From Gemmatimonadota bacterium (GTDB lineage Bacteria; Gemmatimonadota; Gemmatimonadetes; Gemmatimonadales; GWC2-71-9), in contig QHUS01000070.1 in NCBI GenBank assembly GCA_003222035.1, forward strand, positions 43,574 to 90,200: a DNA stretch of 46,627 nt. The letters run 5' to 3'. Numbering within the stretch: position 1 is the stretch's first letter; every line of letters begins with the position of its first letter. The notes beneath the pieces were generated by a model. It had not been told where the DNA came from and searched no databases. It saw nothing but the letters and a program-made list of their open reading frames with translations. A program made the translations under genes and the position numbers. Shown here in pieces: positions 10,207 through 19,153 of this stretch.

Positions 10207-11025
10207 ATGGCGCTGCACTTCGGGGGATCCGAGTTCCCATTCCTCATCGCCGGCCCCTGTGTCGTCGAGTCGGACGACCTGAACGTACGGGTGGGCGAAG
10301 CGCTGGCCGAGCTGGGAGCGAGACTCGGGATCCACGTGATTTACAAAGCCTCCTACGACAAGGCGAACCGCTCTCGCCTCAAGGGCGCGCGCGGACCCGG
10401 GCTCGAGCGGGGCCTCGGCGCCCTCGCGAAGGTCCGCGGCGCCACCGGGCTGCCGATTCTCACGGACGTTCACGAGACGCACCAGGTGCCGGCCGCCGCG
10501 CAGGTTGCCGACGTCCTCCAGATCCCCGCATTCCTGTGCCGCCAGACGGATCTCCTGGTGGCCGTCGGACGAGCGGGCCGGGCGGTGAACGTGAAGAAGG
10601 GGCAGTGGATGTCCCCCGACGGCATGAGCGGCGCCGTCGAGAAGGTCCGGGCCGGCGGCGCGCCCGAGATCGCCGTCACCGAGCGCGGGTCGTTCTTCGG
10701 GTACGGCGATCTCGTGGTGGACATGCGCAATTTCGCGCGCTTGCGAGCCGCCTGCGGCACGCCCGTCGTGTACGACGCCACCCACTCCGTGCAGCAGCCG
10801 GGGCAGGGGCTGGACGGTGCCAGCGGGGGCCTGCGCGAGTTCATCCCGCCGCTGCTGTATGCCGCCGCCGCGGCGGGGGCGGACGGGTTCTTCGTAGAGA
10901 CGCACCCCGATCCGGACCACGCACCGTCCGACGGCCCGAATATGGTTCCGCTCCATCAGCTGGCGGGCATCGTTACCGTGGCGCTCGAGGTGTGGCAGCG
11001 GGCGCGGGAGGCGGTCCGTGCGTAG
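10207..11025 (+). CDS. kdsA: Kdo-8-phosphate synthase
   Basis: KdsA condenses arabinose-5-phosphate with phosphoenolpyruvate to Kdo-8-phosphate. The 272-residue TIM-barrel protein shows IAGPCVVES, YKASYDKANRS, LTDVHET, KKGQWMSPDGM and DATHSVQQPG. Cys18 in AGPC corresponds to the metal-ligand Cys of Aquifex-type enzymes; E. coli has Asn there. This points to the metal-dependent class. The ATG follows the pyrG stop by one base. The 3' end overlaps kdsC by 8 bases. Confidence 0.96.
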   Translation: MALHFGGSEFPFLIAGPCVVESDDLNVRVGEALAELGARLGIHVIYKASYDKANRSRLKGARGPGLERGLGALAKVRGATGLPILTDVHETHQVPAAAQVADVLQIPAFLCRQTDLLVAVGRAGRAVNVKKGQWMSPDGMSGAVEKVRAGGAPEIAVTERGSFFGYGDLVVDMRNFARLRAACGTPVVYDATHSVQQPGQGLDGASGGLREFIPPLLYAAAAAGADGFFVETHPDPDHAPSDGPNMVPLHQLAGIVTVALEVWQRAREAVRA

Positions 11026-11620
11026 CCCCGTTCGCGGCTGGGACCCGATGCTCGACGCCGCCCTCGCCCGCCGCCTGAAGCTCGTCGGCTTCGACGTCGA
11101 CGGCGTACTCACGGACAACGGCCTCTATGTGGGCATGGTCGGCGACCACCCGGTCGAGTTCAAGCGCTTCCACATCCAGGACGGCCTCGGCGTCCGCATG
11201 CTCCGCGCGGCGGGGCTCGCCGTCGTGTGGGTGTCGGGTCGGGAATCCGCCGCGACCGCCCTGCGGGCGCGCGAGCTGGCCGTGGATGAGCTGATCCAGG
11301 AGCCGACGGCTCGCAAGCTCCCGGTGTTCGAGGCCCTGCTGGCGCGCCGTGGCCTTGCCTGGCACGAGTGCGCCTTCGTGGGCGATGATCTCGCCGACCT
11401 TCCGGTGCTGGCACGTGTCGGCCTGCCGGTCGCCGTGGCGAACGGCGTCCCCGAGGTGCAGGCCGCCGCGCGACTGGTCACCACGGTGCCTGGCGGCCAG
11501 GGCGCGGTGCGCGAAGTGGCGGAGCTGATCCTCAAGGCCCGCGGCGAGTGGCAGGACCTGGTCACGAAGTACTTCGAGGAGGACGGCGAAGTCCCGCATG
11601 GAGCCCAACGATCTCGCTGA
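11018..11620 (+). CDS. kdsC: Kdo-8-phosphate phosphatase KdsC (HAD family)
   Basis: KdsC dephosphorylates Kdo-8-P. The 200-residue product is a C0-type HAD phosphatase. Its features are FDVDGVLTDN with the nucleophile Asp, VVWVSGRES (motif II), a conserved Lys in the TARKL segment, and FVGDDLADLPVL (motif IV). The GTG at 11018 is preceded by GGGAGG six bases upstream, which favours it over the ATG at 11048. The 3' end overlaps kdsD by 23 bases. Its position between kdsA and kdsD makes the substrate assignment firm. Confidence 0.93.
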   Translation: MRSPVRGWDPMLDAALARRLKLVGFDVDGVLTDNGLYVGMVGDHPVEFKRFHIQDGLGVRMLRAAGLAVVWVSGRESAATALRARELAVDELIQEPTARKLPVFEALLARRGLAWHECAFVGDDLADLPVLARVGLPVAVANGVPEVQAAARLVTTVPGGQGAVREVAELILKARGEWQDLVTKYFEEDGEVPHGAQRSR

Positions 11621-12563
11621 GCGCGGCCGCCGCGTGCTGGCCCTCGAGGCCGAGGCGATCCGCCGGGTCGCCGGGCAGCTGGGACCCGCCTTTGCCACCG
11701 CGGTCCGACTCCTCGCGGGCGCCAAGGGACGTCTGATCGTCTCGGGCCTCGGTAAATCGGGGCTCATCGGCCGAAAGATCGCCGCCACCTTGACCTCGAC
11801 CGGCAGTCCCGCCTCGTTCCTCCATCCCGTGGATTCACTGCACGGCGATCTCGGGCTCGTGAGCCGGGACGACGTCGCGATCCTGCTCTCGAAGAGCGGA
11901 GCGTCGGACGAGCTGTTCGGCCTGGTCGGTCAGCTGAAGCGGTTCGGCGTGCCGATCATCGCGCTCACCGGGAACCTGGACTCGCCGCTCGCCCGCCAGG
12001 CCGACGTTGCGCTCGATGCGAGCGTCAGCGAAGAGGCCTGCCCCGAGACCCTGGCGCCCACGGCGAGCACCACGGCGGCGCTCGCGCTCGGCGATGCCCT
12101 CGCCGTGACCCTGCTCGAGGTCAAGGGCTTCAGGCGCGAGCAGTTCGCGGCGCTCCACCCCGGAGGGGTGCTGGGGAAAAACCTGCTGTTGCGCGTCGAG
12201 GACGTGATGGTCGCCAGGGAGATTCCGACCCTGGGACCGGAGCGCCCGATGCGCGAATGCGTGGTCCTGCTCGCCGAGAAACGGGGCACCGTCGCCGTCG
12301 TGGACGGCGCGGGAAGCCTGGTCGGCGTCGTCACGGCGGGAGACCTCACCCGGCTCATGGAGCGAACGGACCAGTTTCTCGGCATGCCGGTGCGAGAGGT
12401 GATGACCAAGACTCCGAAGACCACGACGAGCGACACGCTCGCGGGCGCCGCAGTCCGCCTGATGGAGCAACACGGCATTATGGCGCTCCCCGTCCTCGAC
12501 GGGGGTCGCAAGGTCGTGGGAATGGTGCACCTCCATGATCTCATGAGGGCAGGCGCAGCGTGA
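11598..12563 (+). CDS. kdsD: Arabinose-5-phosphate isomerase KdsD/KpsF
   Basis: KdsD interconverts ribulose-5-phosphate and arabinose-5-phosphate, the first dedicated step toward Kdo. The 321-residue product has the family layout: a SIS sugar-isomerase domain (about 30-175) with GLGKSGLIGRKIAATLTSTG, HGDLGLV and the ALGDALAV segment, then two CBS domains (about 200-320). The ATG lies inside the end of kdsC. The TGA overlaps the lptC GTG (GTGA). With kdsA, kdsC and kdsB, all enzymes from ribulose-5-P to CMP-Kdo are encoded here. Confidence 0.95.
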   Translation: MEPNDLAERGRRVLALEAEAIRRVAGQLGPAFATAVRLLAGAKGRLIVSGLGKSGLIGRKIAATLTSTGSPASFLHPVDSLHGDLGLVSRDDVAILLSKSGASDELFGLVGQLKRFGVPIIALTGNLDSPLARQADVALDASVSEEACPETLAPTASTTAALALGDALAVTLLEVKGFRREQFAALHPGGVLGKNLLLRVEDVMVAREIPTLGPERPMRECVVLLAEKRGTVAVVDGAGSLVGVVTAGDLTRLMERTDQFLGMPVREVMTKTPKTTTSDTLAGAAVRLMEQHGIMALPVLDGGRKVVGMVHLHDLMRAGAA

Positions 12564-13183
12564 GAAGAGCAGCGAGTTCGTCGCGCAAAAACGTCGCGCA
12601 AGGGCGTCCCGCGAAGGCGCCCCGTCGTCGCGGGACGTTCCGGTGCTACGTCGTGCCGTGCTACGTCTTCATGGGTGGGGCGGTGCTCGGGGCATGCGAA
12701 ACGGGAATCAAACCCACAGCGATGATCGCCGCTCCCGACTCGGCGGATCAGGTGTTGCTCAGTATGTCGCACAACATCACGGACGCCGGGATCCAGCGCG
12801 CCCAGGTGAAGGCCGACACGGCATATTTGTACTCTCCGTCGCAGACGGCCGAGCTCCGCAACGTCACCGTCACATTCTACGATGTGCACGGGGCGCCGAC
12901 ATCGACGCTCACGTCGCGGGAAGGCACGTACCACTGGCGCGGCGGCGACATGGAGGCCCGGGGGAACGTGGTCGTCGTCCGCATCGACGGCGCGAAGCTC
13001 CGGACCGAGGTGCTGCGGTACAACCAGGCACAGAATAAGGTGAGCTCAGACAAGGCATTCGTCTTCGACGAGCCCGCGCGCCACATCGAGGGCGAGGGCT
13101 TCACGTCGGATCCGGACTTCAAGGTCGTGACCGCCATCCGTCCGAAGGGGACCGGCGGCAAGTTTACCTTACCGAACCAGTGA
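12560..13183 (+). CDS. lptC: LPS export protein LptC family, probable lipoprotein
   Basis: LptC is the bitopic periplasmic component that passes lipopolysaccharide from the LptBFG transporter to LptA. The 207-residue product has an Arg-rich N-terminus, a short hydrophobic stretch ending in the lipobox-like LGAC, and an OstA/LptC-type beta-jellyroll. Repeated strand pairs include [24 protein letters not shown] and [21 protein letters not shown]. coli LptC is anchored by a helix, so a lipoprotein form would be a variation. The GTG overlaps the kdsD stop. An ATG at 12670 just before the lipobox is an alternative start. Short direct (12579-12588, 12592-12601) and inverted (12605-12614, 12628-12637) repeats lie in the 5' end. 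Confidence 0.82.
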   Translation: MRRAASSSRKNVAQGRPAKAPRRRGTFRCYVVPCYVFMGGAVLGACETGIKPTAMIAAPDSADQVLLSMSHNITDAGIQRAQVKADTAYLYSPSQTAELRNVTVTFYDVHGAPTSTLTSREGTYHWRGGDMEARGNVVVVRIDGAKLRTEVLRYNQAQNKVSSDKAFVFDEPARHIEGEGFTSDPDFKVVTAIRPKGTGGKFTLPNQ

Positions 13184-14440
13184 CGGCCGCGATGCTCCTG
13201 CTCACCATGGTTCAGCAGCCTGCGACAGGTGACACGACAGCCGGCCGGCCGTGCGTCATTCAGATCGATTCGATCGGCCACAACTATCAGGAGGTTACCG
13301 TTCGGCAAGGGGAGAAGAACTATTTCGCGGGCGGTGGGGTTCTGGCCCATTGTCAGGGAACGGGCAGCGTGCTCTCCGCCGATAGCGTTGCGTTGTTCGC
13401 CGGCGTCGGCAGGTTAGACATGATCGGCCAGCGGCACCCGGTGCACATTCGCGACACGTCCATCACGCTCGACGCCTCGACGGCCTCCTATTTTCTCAGA
13501 CAGGAACGTCTCGAAGCGCATAAGAACGTCGTCGCGCTCAATCGGAACAGCGGTTCTGTGCTGCGGGGCCCCAACCTCACCTACTACCGGGCCGTGAAGG
13601 GCGTGCGCGACACGCTCGAGCTGTACGCGTCCAGTCGGCCCACGATCGACTATCGCGCGACGCCGGACTCGGGCGAGCCGTACGTCATCGTCGGCGACCG
13701 CGTGCGGTTCAAGGGGAACGACCGCGTGTGGGGCGGCGGCCAGGTGACCATCGACCGCAGCGACTTCGCGGCTCGCGGCGACTCCATGCAGCTCGATCAA
13801 ACCGCCGGCTTCGGCGTGTTGGTGGGTCAGCCACGCCTGGAAGGGAAGGGCGCCCGGCCGTACACGCTCACCGGTACCCGGATCGAGCTCGGGCTCGAGG
13901 GCCGCGACATCCGTCTTGTCAAGGCACTCGGCCACGGCGTCGCCACGGGGGTCGACTGGCGTCTGACCGCCGATACGATCCACCTGCACGTCGAAAAGAA
14001 GAAGCTGCAGCAGGCGTTCGCCTGGGGCCCCAAGGACTCGGTGCACGCCCACGCGGTGTCCACCCGCAACGCGATCCAGGCCGACTCCCTCGCCCTCGAT
14101 CTTCCCGGCGAGGTGCTGACGGAGGCACGGGCCTCGACCCGGGGCGGGGGGGGGAACTCTGAAGACCGTCCTGCATCAGGTGATCGCGCGCGGGTCGGCG
14201 CGTGCGTTCACGCACCTGGCGAACGAGCACGATTCGCTTGGCCCCTCGCTCGATTATTCCCGCGGGGCGATAATCGATGTCCTCATGAAGGCAGACAAGG
14301 TCGACCGCGTGTGGGTGACCGGGAAGGCGGATGGCGTGCACCTCGAGCCGCTGCCGCCGGCATCCCCCGACTCCGCCAAGAAAGACACGGCGAAGACCAC
14401 CGGGAAGAAGGCCCCCCGCGCCAAGGCTTCTGGTCGATGA
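13180..14440 (+). CDS. lptA: Expanded LptA/OstA-like protein, frameshifted at a G9 run
   Basis: The product resembles the periplasmic LptA/OstA beta-jellyroll that bridges LPS across the periplasm. From the GTG at 13180 (overlapping the lptC stop) the frame gives OstA-like repeats: [62 protein letters not shown]. Protein-like sequence then continues in the +1 frame from about 14153 ([18 protein letters not shown]) to the TGA at 14440. The switch falls at nine G (14146-14154). Eight G would restore one 419-residue protein, more than twice the size of E. coli LptA. A sequencing error, a phase-variable tract or a true lesion are all possible. The natural stop overlaps the lptB ATG (ATGA), supporting the repaired reading. 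Confidence 0.75.
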
Positions 14441-15618
14441 TCGCCGACCTGGTTGCAGCCCGAGACTCCTCGCTCCCGCTCGCGGCGGCCGCCCTCGCCC
14501 GTGTGGCGGACAGGGAGGGGCGGGCGCCGTTCAGCGAGCTGGCGGTCTCCTATCGTGAGGAGTTTCTGAAGCTGCGGGCTCATTCGCGCGGCGCGGATCT
14601 GGCGGAGCTGGGCGCTCTGTCGGTGGAGGAATTTCGCACCAGCCTGCGGACCTCGGTCCTGCCGCGGCTCGCGCTGATGAAAATCGTGACGTACCCGACG
14701 GCCGCCCTCGTGGATAGCGCGCCGGTTGCGTTCACCGCGGAGAGCTGGGCGGAGATGGCCGCCGATCGCGCCGCCACGGCCGACCGGTTGCTCGATGCCG
14801 CCGAGCACGCCCTCGCCCGCGCCGAAGCGGTGACCGGCGAGCACCCGGCGATCAGCGGGGGCAGCCGCCTCGAGGCCAGCGGGCTCCTGAAGGTTTACAA
14901 GGGTCGCCCTGTCGTGAACGACGTCAGCGTGCAGCTCGAGCAGGGCGAGATCGTCGGCTTGCTCGGCCCCAATGGGGCGGGGAAGACCACGACCTTCTAC
15001 ATGATCACGGGCCTCATCCGTCCCGACGGCGGCCGCATCGCGCTCGATGCGCGGGACATCACGGCCGAGCCGATGTATCGGCGGGCGCGGATGGGGATCG
15101 GGTACCTGGCCCAGGAGCCGTCGGTGTTCCGCAAGCTCACCGTGGAGGAGAACGTCCGGGCGATCCTCGAGACGCTGCCGCTCGACGACGCCCAGCGGGC
15201 GCAACGCCTGGAGCACCTGCTCGACGAGCTGGCGATCAAGCATCTGCGGCGTCAAAAGGGGTTTCAGCTCTCGGGAGGCGAGCGACGGCGCCTCGAGATC
15301 ACGCGGGCACTGGTCACCGAGCCGAAGTTCATGTTGCTCGATGAGCCGTTCGCCGGCGTCGACCCCATCGCCGTGCACGACATTCAGACCATCGTGGCGG
15401 GTCTCCGCCATCGCGGCATCGGCGTCCTGATCACGGATCACAACGTGGAGCAGACGCTCGACATCGTGGACCGGGCCTACATCATGTTCGAGGGCAGGGT
15501 CCAGGTCGCCGGCACGGTGCGTGAGCTGGTATTCGACGACCGGGTCGCGAACCTGTACCTCGGGCCCACCCTGACGGCCCGCCTCCGTGCCCGCCTCGGG
15601 CAGCCGCAGCCCGTATGA
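14437..15618 (+). CDS. lptB: LPS export ABC transporter ATPase LptB with extra N-terminal region
   Basis: LptB powers LPS extraction from the inner membrane with LptFG. Residues from about 147 form a complete LptB: Walker [10 protein letters not shown] (about 177-185), Q-loop [12 protein letters not shown], signature [10 protein letters not shown], Walker [13 protein letters not shown] and switch His in LITDHN. The ATG at 14437 overlaps the lptA-like stop and yields 393 residues, against about 240 for usual LptB. The first 145 residues are mostly helical and Ala/Arg/Glu-rich, contain [16 protein letters not shown], and match nothing I recognise. A GTG at 14830 could start a standard-length protein, but the upstream 393 bases would then have no gene. 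The stop overlaps rpoN (GTATGA). Confidence 0.93.
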   Translation: MIADLVAARDSSLPLAAAALARVADREGRAPFSELAVSYREEFLKLRAHSRGADLAELGALSVEEFRTSLRTSVLPRLALMKIVTYPTAALVDSAPVAFTAESWAEMAADRAATADRLLDAAEHALARAEAVTGEHPAISGGSRLEASGLLKVYKGRPVVNDVSVQLEQGEIVGLLGPNGAGKTTTFYMITGLIRPDGGRIALDARDITAEPMYRRARMGIGYLAQEPSVFRKLTVEENVRAILETLPLDDAQRAQRLEHLLDELAIKHLRRQKGFQLSGGERRRLEITRALVTEPKFMLLDEPFAGVDPIAVHDIQTIVAGLRHRGIGVLITDHNVEQTLDIVDRAYIMFEGRVQVAGTVRELVFDDRVANLYLGPTLTARLRARLGQPQPV

Positions 15619-17075
15619 AAACCGGCCTCCAGCAGCACGCCGCGCTCTCGCAGCAGCTGCGGATCAATCCGCGGCTGTACCAGGCGATGGACCTGCTGTA
15701 CATGCCGCTGCTCGATCTGCAGCAGCATCTCAAGCAGGAGCTGCTCGGCAACCCGTTCCTCGAGCTGGTGGAGCCCGAGGAGGAAACGGAAGTCCCTTTG
15801 GCGGAGGAGGCCAAGGAGGACAAGAAGGAAGCCGAGAAGAACGACGAGCCCAACTGGGAAGAAATCCTGCTCGACGACGGTGGTGATCAGGGCGCGCCGC
15901 CGCGGGACTTGAGCGAGGCCCGGGAGTACGTCGAGCCGGTGCCGGTCGAGGCCAAGGACCTGGCGGACCATCTGCGGGAGCAGGTGCGCATGCTCGACCT
16001 GACGCCCCGCCAGCAGCTCCTGGCCGAGGAGTTCATCGGGAACATCGCGGAAGACGGGTACCTCGGCGCGACGCTCGACGAGATCGTGACCGGCGTGAAC
16101 CAGGTGCTCGAGGCGCACGCCGAGCAGGCGCCCGGAGAGGTGAAGCCGCCGTTGTACACGGTGGCCGAGGCGGAGGAGATGCTTCGGATCATGCAGAAGC
16201 TCGACCCGCCCGGCGTGGCTGCCCGGGACCTGCGCGAATGTCTGCTGCTGCAGATCGAGGCCCGGAGCGAGACCGACACCCTGGCCTACCGGCTGGTGCG
16301 CGATGCGTTCGACGACCTCAAGGCACATCGCTGGAGCGACCTGGGGAAGCGGTTCGCGCTCGACGCGGCGGACGTGCAGAACGTGGCCGACGAGCTCGCC
16401 AAGCTCGATCCCAAGCCGGGCCTGCAACACTCCTCGGCCAGCGAGGCGTACATCATCCCCGACCTGGTCGTGGAAAAGATCGACGGGCAGTACAAGGTCT
16501 TCCTCAACGACTCGGGGCTCCCGCGGCTGCGCATCTCGAAGACGTACCAGGATATCGCGCGCGACAAGAAGAAGTTCCAGGGCGAGAGCAAGGACTTCAT
16601 CAACCAGCGCATGAACAGCGCGCACTGGATGATCCAGGCCATCGAGCAGCGCCGCCAGACGATGCTCAAGGTGATGAATTTCATCGTCGATCGGCAGCGC
16701 GAGTTCTTCGACAAGGGGGTCGAGTTCCTGAAGCCGCTCACGCTCCGCGAGGTGGCGGACGTCATCAGCATGCACGAGAGCACCGTGAGCCGCGTGACGA
16801 ACGAGAAGTACGTACAGACGCCCCGCGGCCTCCTGCCGCTCAAGTTCTTCTTCTCGAGCGGTCTCTCGACCACCACCGGAGAGGACGCGAGCGCGCGCGC
16901 CATCCGCGCCCAGATCCAGAAGATGGTGGCCGACGAGGACCCCAAGAACCCGCTCACCGATCAGCAGATCGTCGAGATGTTCGGCCAGAAGGGCGTCAAG
17001 ATCGCGCGCCGCACCGTGGCGAAATACCGCGACCAGCTCAGCATCCTCCCGGCTCGCATGCGCAAGCGGCTGTGA
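15615..17075 (+). CDS. rpoN: RNA polymerase sigma-54 factor RpoN
   Basis: Sigma-54 directs RNA polymerase to -24/-12 promoters that need AAA+ activators. The 486-residue product has region I, Gln/Leu-rich ([18 protein letters not shown]...LLGNPFLEL), an acidic region II, the core-binding domain with [15 protein letters not shown], an HTH segment ([18 protein letters not shown]), and the RpoN box ARRTVAKYR near the C-terminus. Position directly after lptB is the same as in enterobacteria. No sigma-54 activator is seen in the window. The ATG overlaps the lptB stop, and the TGA overlaps the next GTG. Confidence 0.97.
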   Translation: MKTGLQQHAALSQQLRINPRLYQAMDLLYMPLLDLQQHLKQELLGNPFLELVEPEEETEVPLAEEAKEDKKEAEKNDEPNWEEILLDDGGDQGAPPRDLSEAREYVEPVPVEAKDLADHLREQVRMLDLTPRQQLLAEEFIGNIAEDGYLGATLDEIVTGVNQVLEAHAEQAPGEVKPPLYTVAEAEEMLRIMQKLDPPGVAARDLRECLLLQIEARSETDTLAYRLVRDAFDDLKAHRWSDLGKRFALDAADVQNVADELAKLDPKPGLQHSSASEAYIIPDLVVEKIDGQYKVFLNDSGLPRLRISKTYQDIARDKKKFQGESKDFINQRMNSAHWMIQAIEQRRQTMLKVMNFIVDRQREFFDKGVEFLKPLTLREVADVISMHESTVSRVTNEKYVQTPRGLLPLKFFFSSGLSTTTGEDASARAIRAQIQKMVADEDPKNPLTDQQIVEMFGQKGVKIARRTVAKYRDQLSILPARMRKRL

Positions 17076-18070
17076 GCCTCGCGACCGGCGCGGCCCTGCC
17101 CGAAGTGAGCGTCCTCGTCCCCGCGAAAGACGAGGCAGAGAATCTCCCGGAGTTCGTGCGCCAGGCGCGCGAGGCATTGTTGCCGCTGCCGTACACGTGT
17201 GAGATCGTGGTGATCGACGATGGCAGCCACGACGGCACGGCGGAGATGCTGCGCGATCTCTCGGCGAAGCATCCCTTCGTGCGGGTCGTGACCCATCGCA
17301 GCCAGCGCGGCATCGCCGACGCCCTCGCCTCCGGCGCCGACGCCGCGCGCGGCCGCATCCTCGTGTTCTATCCCGCCGACCTGCAGTACCGGCCCAGCGA
17401 CATCCCCAGCCTGGTCCAACCGATCTTCGACGACTCGGCCGACCTCGTGACCGGGACCAAGCAGGGCCATTACGAGAAGCGCTTCGTGTCGTGGGTCTAC
17501 AACGGCCTGTGCCGCTGGCTGTTCGGGGTGCGGGTCACCGACCTGAACTCCGTCAAGGCGTACCGGCGTGAGGTGATGGACGGCCTGACCACCCGGCCCG
17601 ACTGGCATCGCTTCATGGTGGTCATCGCGGCGGCGCAGGGCTTCCGGGTCGCCGAACGGCCGGTGCCGGTACAACCACGCCGCGCGGGCAAGTCGAAGTT
17701 CGGGATCGGACGCATCCCGGTAGGCGTGCTCGATCTGCTCTCCGTGTGGTTCCAATTGCGGTTCGGCCGCAAGCCGATGCTGTTCTTCGGCGTGCCCGGC
17801 GCCCTCCTCATCCTGCTGGGCGGGGCAGTGGCCGTCTACGCGCTGATCGAGCGGTACGCCTTCCAGCACGGCAATCGAGCGTTCCTCTATCTCGTGCTAC
17901 TGCTCGTGCTCGCGGGGCTCATCCTGTTCGGCTTCGGGTTCGTCGGAGAGATGCTCGCCGGGATGCGGGAAGAGGTCCGGTCACTGCGACGAGAGGTCGA
18001 CCAGGTACACACCCGGGATTCATCGGATGGCACACCGTCGCGCTCGATGGACTCGGTACGAATGCAGTGA
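17072..18070 (+). CDS. GT2 glycosyltransferase with C-terminal membrane helices (polyprenyl-phosphate type)
   Basis: A family 2 glycosyltransferase of the ArnC/DPM-like group, expected to move a sugar onto polyprenyl phosphate at the inner membrane. The 332-residue product has the nucleotide-binding VSVLVPAKDEAENLP, IVVIDDGSHDGT, a metal-site-like FYPADLQYR and the RRAGKSKFG segment typical of polyprenyl-phosphate GTs. Two hydrophobic helices follow (about 230-255 and 270-300), then a charged, coiled-coil-like tail. The GTG overlaps the rpoN stop (GTGA). The metal motif reads PAD where most relatives have DxD-like DAD or DGD. The sugar cannot be told. It opens the glycan region. Confidence 0.85.
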   Translation: MSLATGAALPEVSVLVPAKDEAENLPEFVRQAREALLPLPYTCEIVVIDDGSHDGTAEMLRDLSAKHPFVRVVTHRSQRGIADALASGADAARGRILVFYPADLQYRPSDIPSLVQPIFDDSADLVTGTKQGHYEKRFVSWVYNGLCRWLFGVRVTDLNSVKAYRREVMDGLTTRPDWHRFMVVIAAAQGFRVAERPVPVQPRRAGKSKFGIGRIPVGVLDLLSVWFQLRFGRKPMLFFGVPGALLILLGGAVAVYALIERYAFQHGNRAFLYLVLLLVLAGLILFGFGFVGEMLAGMREEVRSLRREVDQVHTRDSSDGTPSRSMDSVRMQ

Positions 18071-18076
18071 CGCCGA

Positions 18077-19060
18077 TCATTCGCTAGCATCGCGCACCAG
18101 CCGCACGCCGTAGCGGCCGAGGAATAAAGCCACCTCCTCCGTGAGGGGCGAGCCGTCCCGGCTGCGGGTCTTGCTCCCCAGATCGAGCCAGTAGACGCGC
18201 CGGTTGCGGAACGTGGCGAGCGTTTCCCGCGAGAGCGCAGCCTCGGCGAGCACTGTGTCCCCGCGTTCGGGCTCGACCCCCCCCCCTGGCGCGCCGCCGT
18301 GGCGTAGCCACAACAGGCGCCATGCCTTGCCCCGGTACCGGTACGCTCGAAATGGCGATTGTTCCTGCACCTCCACGCCGCTGTGCCGCGCGTAGCGGTC
18401 GAATTCCGCCATGATCGTCTCGACCAGCGCGGCCCGCTCACTCTCGCTCAGTTTGGTGGGAAATTCCGGCGCGGAGCGGATCACCTTCGCCGGCGACCCC
18501 ACGGCCAAGCTGTTCGGCGGGATGGACCCGGACACGAGCGAGTTCGCGCCGATCACCGTGCCGTCGCCGATCGTGCTCCCGGGCATCACGAACACTCGCC
18601 AGGGAAGCCATACGCTCTTGCCGAGCGTCACCGGCTGATACGTCACAGGATAGCCCTCGAGCCCGCTGAGCCACACGCCGTGGGTGAAGATCAGACAGTG
18701 ACCGCCGATGCCGGTGTCGTCGCCGATGATCACCGGCTTGGTCGGATTGATGGACGTGAGCTGCAGGATGATCGTGCGGCTGCCCAACGCGAAGCGCGAC
18801 TCGGGCAGCTGCGGCCCGCCCACGTACACCTGTTCGCGAATCTTCGCATCCTCGCCCATCTCGATCGCCTCGCAGGACAAGTAGCTCATCATCCCGACGC
18901 TCGAGTAGACGATGCCGCCGAAGCCGAAGCGCACGCCGCGACCGATGCGGTATCCGAGCAGCAGCCGATACGCCAGGATCTTCAGCGCGCTCGGCAGCCA
19001 GCCGAACAACACGAGATGACGCCACGGAATCCGGTCCTTCGGGATGAGCGATTCGGCCAT
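18077..19060 (-). CDS. Hexapeptide-repeat acyltransferase
   Basis: A 327-residue protein with a left-handed beta-helix domain like sugar O-acetyltransferases. It would add acyl groups to a glycan or lipid-linked sugar in the cytoplasm. The N-terminal part has a hydrophobic segment (LVLFGWLPSALKILAYRLLLGYRIG) followed by hexapeptide repeats (VIIGDDTGIGGHCLIFTHG, STIGDGTVIGANSLVSGSIP and SLAVGSPAKVI). After about residue 190 comes a C-terminal region of about 130 residues that I do not recognise, ending in VYWLDLGSKTRSRDG. A run of ten G on the coding strand (18277-18286) lies inside this region without breaking the frame. The ATG at 19060 is chosen; the longer open frame reaches into the divergent gene. 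Confidence 0.82.
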   Translation of the reverse strand: MAESLIPKDRIPWRHLVLFGWLPSALKILAYRLLLGYRIGRGVRFGFGGIVYSSVGMMSYLSCEAIEMGEDAKIREQVYVGGPQLPESRFALGSRTIILQLTSINPTKPVIIGDDTGIGGHCLIFTHGVWLSGLEGYPVTYQPVTLGKSVWLPWRVFVMPGSTIGDGTVIGANSLVSGSIPPNSLAVGSPAKVIRSAPEFPTKLSESERAALVETIMAEFDRYARHSGVEVQEQSPFRAYRYRGKAWRLLWLRHGGAPGGGVEPERGDTVLAEAALSRETLATFRNRRVYWLDLGSKTRSRDGSPLTEEVALFLGRYGVRLVRDASE

Positions 19061-19083
19061 TGCAGACGCGCTCCGAGAGGCGT

Positions 19084-19116
19084 GGGGTCGGGGGGGTCGG
19101 GGGGTCGGGGGGTCGG
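19084..19116 (+). repeat. Tandem TCGGGGGG repeat with G-quadruplex potential
   Basis: G-runs of 4, 7, 6 and 6 bases (19084-19087, 19090-19096, 19099-19104, 19107-19112) are each separated by TC, which fits a G-quadruplex on the plus strand. The repeat lies in the divergent gap between the acyltransferase and the deacetylase, within the likely 5' leader of the acyltransferase. Confidence 0.6.
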
Positions 19117-19147
19117 CGTAAGATAAAGGTCGCGTGCAGGGGCGGCT

Positions 19148-19153
19148 ATTATA
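19148..19153 (-). promoter_or_regulatory. Consensus -10 hexamer TATAAT for the acyltransferase
   Basis: The minus strand reads TATAAT exactly at 19153-19148, in an AT-rich island (CTATTATATTG) within high-G+C surroundings. It would give an mRNA leader of about 80 bases that includes the complement of the G-run repeat. The plus strand offers TATTAT (19147-19152) for the divergent deacetylase. No good -35 is seen on either strand. Confidence 0.4.

Noticed and set aside
13180..15618. 812-residue frame joining the lptA-like protein and LptB
   Set aside because: The joined part between 14155 and 14436 reads as non-protein-like Arg/Gly sequence. The true continuation is in the +1 frame and ends by ATGA overlap with lptB, so this is a frameshift artefact, not a fusion.
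19084..19116. Repeat array as a CRISPR
   Set aside because: Units are 8 bases with no spacers and no cas genes.
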